NCBI GenBank assembly: GCA_007122215.1
Contig: SKUG01000191.1
Span: 1 to 7,862 of the forward strand
DNA from: Thermoleophilia bacterium
GTDB lineage: Bacteria; Actinomycetota; Thermoleophilia; Gaiellales; SKUG01
Reading direction: 5' to 3'
Length of the DNA stretch: 7,862 nucleotides
Shown: in pieces, positions 5,726 through 7,862 of the stretch
How the letters are laid out: every line of letters starts with the position of its first letter
Numbering within the stretch: the stretch's first letter is position 1
Made by a program: the position numbers and the translations under genes
Notes under the pieces: generated by a model
The model's input: only the letters and a program-made list of their open reading frames with translations
Databases searched by the model: none
What the model was told of the DNA's origin: nothing

Positions 5726-6613
5726 ATGGGATCGCGTGCGCGCAGCGAGGCGGCAGGGAGCGATGCGGCGTCATCCGGACGTGTTCCGGTGCGCATCGCA
5801 CACATCTCGGACCTGCATCACGACGGGTCCCCGACGAGACGCGCCGCGATCGCCGAGGCGCTGTCCGAGGTGCTTCGAGTGGAGCCCGATGCGGTCGTGG
5901 TCAGCGGGGACCTCACCGACGACGGTTCGCGCGACTGCTTCGCCGAGGTCACGGAGCTGCTGGCGCCGCTCGAGGGAACACCGACGATCGTGGTGCCCGG
6001 GAACCGTGACGTCCGGCAGTGCCTCCCGGAGGGTCGCCCGGCCGGCCAGCTGCGTCGCGCCGTGCGCTCGATGCGCGAGGTCGATGCCCACGACCTGGTC
6101 GTCGGTGATGCGCCGTCGCCACTGGAGTTCGCCCGCTGGTTCGGTGCCGCCAACCTCGTGCACCGGACCGACCGGCTCGTGGTGGTCGGCATCGACACCA
6201 ACCGGAGCGTCCCGCGGCGGGTGCTGGCCTCCGCCCGGGAGGCCTTCCTCGCTGCGCCGGCAGGCGCGATGCGGGTCCTCGTCCAGCACCACCCGCTGCT
6301 TCCGGTGCCAGACAAGAAGCTCGCAGGCGGGGACATCACCCGCAATGCCGGCGACCTGATCGAGCTGGCCGTCGAGGCCGGCGTCGACGTGATCTGCTCC
6401 GGGCACCACCACCGCTCCCACGTCGCGAGCATCCACTGGGAGGGCACCCACGTGCAGCTCTCGATGGCACCCATGCTCGCCGTCAGCTCGGACCGCAAGC
6501 ACCGCGGGTACCACCTGATCGAGCAGGTGCCCGGAGGCACCCGGATCCAGGCCATCCGTACCGACCTCCCGGCACCTGCACCTGCAGCCGGCCCATCCCA
6601 TGCCGTCCGCTGA
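5726..6613 (+). CDS. Calcineurin-like metallophosphoesterase
   Basis: The family hydrolyses phosphomono- or diesters with a two-metal centre. The 295-residue protein shows the metal motifs in order: HISDLHHDG (26-34; D29, H31), SGDLTDD (60-66; D62), VPGNRD (90-95; N93), VQHHP (186-190; H188/H189) and SGHHHRSH (225-232; H227, H229). The layout resembles CpdA/Icc-type class III enzymes. The histidine of the usual GNHD/E motif is Arg (R94); LpxH also has GNRD and is active, so this need not mean inactivity. The first 20 residues are unconserved and Ala/Ser-rich; GTG at 5789 is an alternative start. No signal peptide or membrane segment is seen, so it is probably cytosolic. The last 14 bases overlap ppk, indicating one transcript and coupled translation. 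Substrate is unknown; cyclic nucleotides and phosphate-storage products are candidates only. Confidence 0.92.
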   Translation: MGSRARSEAAGSDAASSGRVPVRIAHISDLHHDGSPTRRAAIAEALSEVLRVEPDAVVVSGDLTDDGSRDCFAEVTELLAPLEGTPTIVVPGNRDVRQCLPEGRPAGQLRRAVRSMREVDAHDLVVGDAPSPLEFARWFGAANLVHRTDRLVVVGIDTNRSVPRRVLASAREAFLAAPAGAMRVLVQHHPLLPVPDKKLAGGDITRNAGDLIELAVEAGVDVICSGHHHRSHVASIHWEGTHVQLSMAPMLAVSSDRKHRGYHLIEQVPGGTRIQAIRTDLPAPAPAAGPSHAVR

Positions 6614-7862
6614 CCTGCCCGAGGACCGCCTGCTCGATCGCGAGCTCTCGTGGCTCGACTTCAACGAGCGGGTGCTCTGGCTCACCGAGGACCGCTCGCT
6701 CCCACTGCTCGATCGGGTCCGGTTCGCAGGGATCTTCGCCTCGAACCTGGAGGAGTTCTTCCGGGTCAGGGTGGCAGGGATCGAGCAACGACTGGCCCAT
6801 CGAACGGGCCGGGACACGCCGGATGGCCGACCTGCCGGGCTCGGCGCTGGAGAGCTGCTGCGTCGTATCCGTTCACGGGTCCTCGAGTCGGAGTACGCGC
6901 TGCAGCAGACGCTCTCCCGTGAGCTGCTTCCCGAGCTGGAGGCCAACGGGCTGCCCATCCGCAGCTTCGAGGAGCTCGACGAGGCCCAGCGATCGGAGGC
7001 CACGGAGGTCTTCTGGCACGAGCTCCTGCCGGCCCTCACGCCGATTCCCCTCGAGCGGGAGTGGGCGTTTCCGGGCATCCCCGGCATGGCCCTCGGGCTG
7101 GCCGTCCGCATCGAGCGAACGGCCGAGGAGCCGACCCATGCATTCGTTCGGATCCCGCGAACGACCACCGCGAGGCTGATCCTGGTCGGCTCGGGCGAGC
7201 GGGCATTCGTCCCGGCAGAGGCCGTCGTCGCCGCCCACCTCGCGGAGGTCTTCCCGGGCGCGCGGTCGGTGACGGCGATGCCGGTGCGGGTCATCCGCGA
7301 CGCAGACGTCGAGTACGACGAGGTGGCCGGCGACCTGGTGCGCAGCGTCGAGTCGGAGCTGCGGCATCGGCGGCACGGTCCGGTGGTGCGGCTGAGCACG
7401 TGTGGCGAGGTGGACGACGGCCTCCTGCACCACCTGCACGAGGTGCTGGGGACCCATCCCCGCCAGCACTACCCCTGCCCGTCGATGCTGGCCGTCGACG
7501 GGCTGGGCCAGGTCGTCGACATGCCGGGATTCGACCACCTCCGATCGGAGCCCATCCAACCGCGGCCACACCCCGACCTCGCGGCGGCGCCGGCGGGCTC
7601 CACCGACAGCGAGGCGATCTTCGGCCTGCTGCGCGAGCGGGAGGTGCTCGTGCAGCACCCCTACCAGTCCTACGCCCAGACGGTGGAGCGCTTCGTCGCC
7701 ACCGCAGTGGCAGACCCCGACGTGCTGGCCATCAAGCACACCGTGTACAGGACCAGCGGCGACACCGCGGTGGTCCCGGCGCTCATCCATGCGCGCAACC
7801 GGGAGCGCCGGGCCGTGTGCCTGGTCGAGATCAAGGCCCGCTTCGACGAGCTGGCGAACATC
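6600..7862 (+). CDS. ppk1: Polyphosphate kinase 1, N-terminal 421 codons (3' end cut by window)
   Basis: PPK1 reversibly transfers the ATP gamma-phosphate onto polyphosphate chains through a phosphohistidine. The visible part holds the N domain (about 10-115), starting RELSWLDFNERVLWL (14-28) and SNLEEFFRVRVAG (48-60), with N49 matching the ATP-contacting Asn45 of E. coli. Next comes the 'head' domain (about 120-320). The beginning of the first catalytic domain follows, including HPYQSY, IKHTVYRTSGD (378-388) and VEIKARFDELANI (409-421). R384 and R414 are 30 residues apart, like the Mg-binding Arg375 and Arg405 of E. coli. The catalytic histidines and the second catalytic domain (about 270-300 residues) lie beyond the right edge. 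The ATG overlaps the end of the phosphoesterase gene; there is no strong ribosome site, which suggests coupling. Identity is firm. Confidence 0.97.
   Translation, partial: MPSADLPEDRLLDRELSWLDFNERVLWLTEDRSLPLLDRVRFAGIFASNLEEFFRVRVAGIEQRLAHRTGRDTPDGRPAGLGAGELLRRIRSRVLESEYALQQTLSRELLPELEANGLPIRSFEELDEAQRSEATEVFWHELLPALTPIPLEREWAFPGIPGMALGLAVRIERTAEEPTHAFVRIPRTTTARLILVGSGERAFVPAEAVVAAHLAEVFPGARSVTAMPVRVIRDADVEYDEVAGDLVRSVESELRHRRHGPVVRLSTCGEVDDGLLHHLHEVLGTHPRQHYPCPSMLAVDGLGQVVDMPGFDHLRSEPIQPRPHPDLAAAPAGSTDSEAIFGLLREREVLVQHPYQSYAQTVERFVATAVADPDVLAIKHTVYRTSGDTAVVPALIHARNRERRAVCLVEIKARFDELANI

Noticed and set aside
6567..6590. Short CACCTGC repeats near the end of the phosphoesterase gene
   Set aside because: They encode the Pro-Ala-Pro-Ala tail of the protein; ordinary low-complexity coding sequence.
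5771..7399. 542-codon minus-strand frame opposite the phosphoesterase and ppk1
   Set aside because: Low-complexity Ser/Arg-rich sequence antisense to two well-identified genes.

Overview
The window is very GC-rich DNA with strongly GC-biased third codon positions, short intergenic gaps and stop/start overlaps. It suggests a bacterial chromosome of high-GC actinobacterial type. The lineage is an inference: no rRNA or other clear marker is present. A SpoA (FliN-type) gene hints that the organism may be motile. I see no tRNA, rRNA, CRISPR array, insertion sequence or attachment site. Long open frames on the strand opposite the genes are GC-driven shadows.

Layout. From position 1 to about 5668 all genes are on the minus strand. 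In transcription order they are: a PhoU-type phosphate regulator (5668-4979); an SLC13/DASS-family anion:Na+ symporter (4963-3479) 15 bases behind it; a class II CPD photolyase (3482-1968) whose ATG overlaps the transporter stop as ATGA; a small SpoA/FliN-like protein (1827-1510); a 183-residue unknown membrane protein (1343-792); and the 5' 241 codons of a glutathionyl-hydroquinone-reductase-type enzyme (724 to the left edge). On the plus strand, diverging from phoU, are a calcineurin-like metallophosphoesterase (5726-6613) and, overlapping its last 14 bases, the first 421 codons of polyphosphate kinase 1 (6600 to the right edge).

How the genes fit together. The right half reads as a phosphate/polyphosphate island. 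PhoU is a known brake on phosphate uptake and signalling, PPK1 makes polyphosphate, and the phosphoesterase is tightly coupled to ppk. The start region between phoU and the phosphoesterase carries an 8-base palindrome, GGATATCC, which would place -10-like hexamers on both strands. The DASS transporter directly behind phoU is the most thought-provoking gene. DASS proteins usually carry dicarboxylates, citrate or sulfate, but yeast DASS members carry phosphate, so this could be a PhoU-controlled phosphate importer. That is a hypothesis.

The left half (photolyase, SpoA protein, membrane protein, quinone-conjugate reductase) has no obvious common pathway beyond light/oxidative stress for two of the genes. 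The two non-coding gaps there (1828-1967 and 1344-1509) contain hairpins and share a 10-base word with similar flanks, perhaps a cis-acting element. No stretch longer than about 170 bases lacks a gene.
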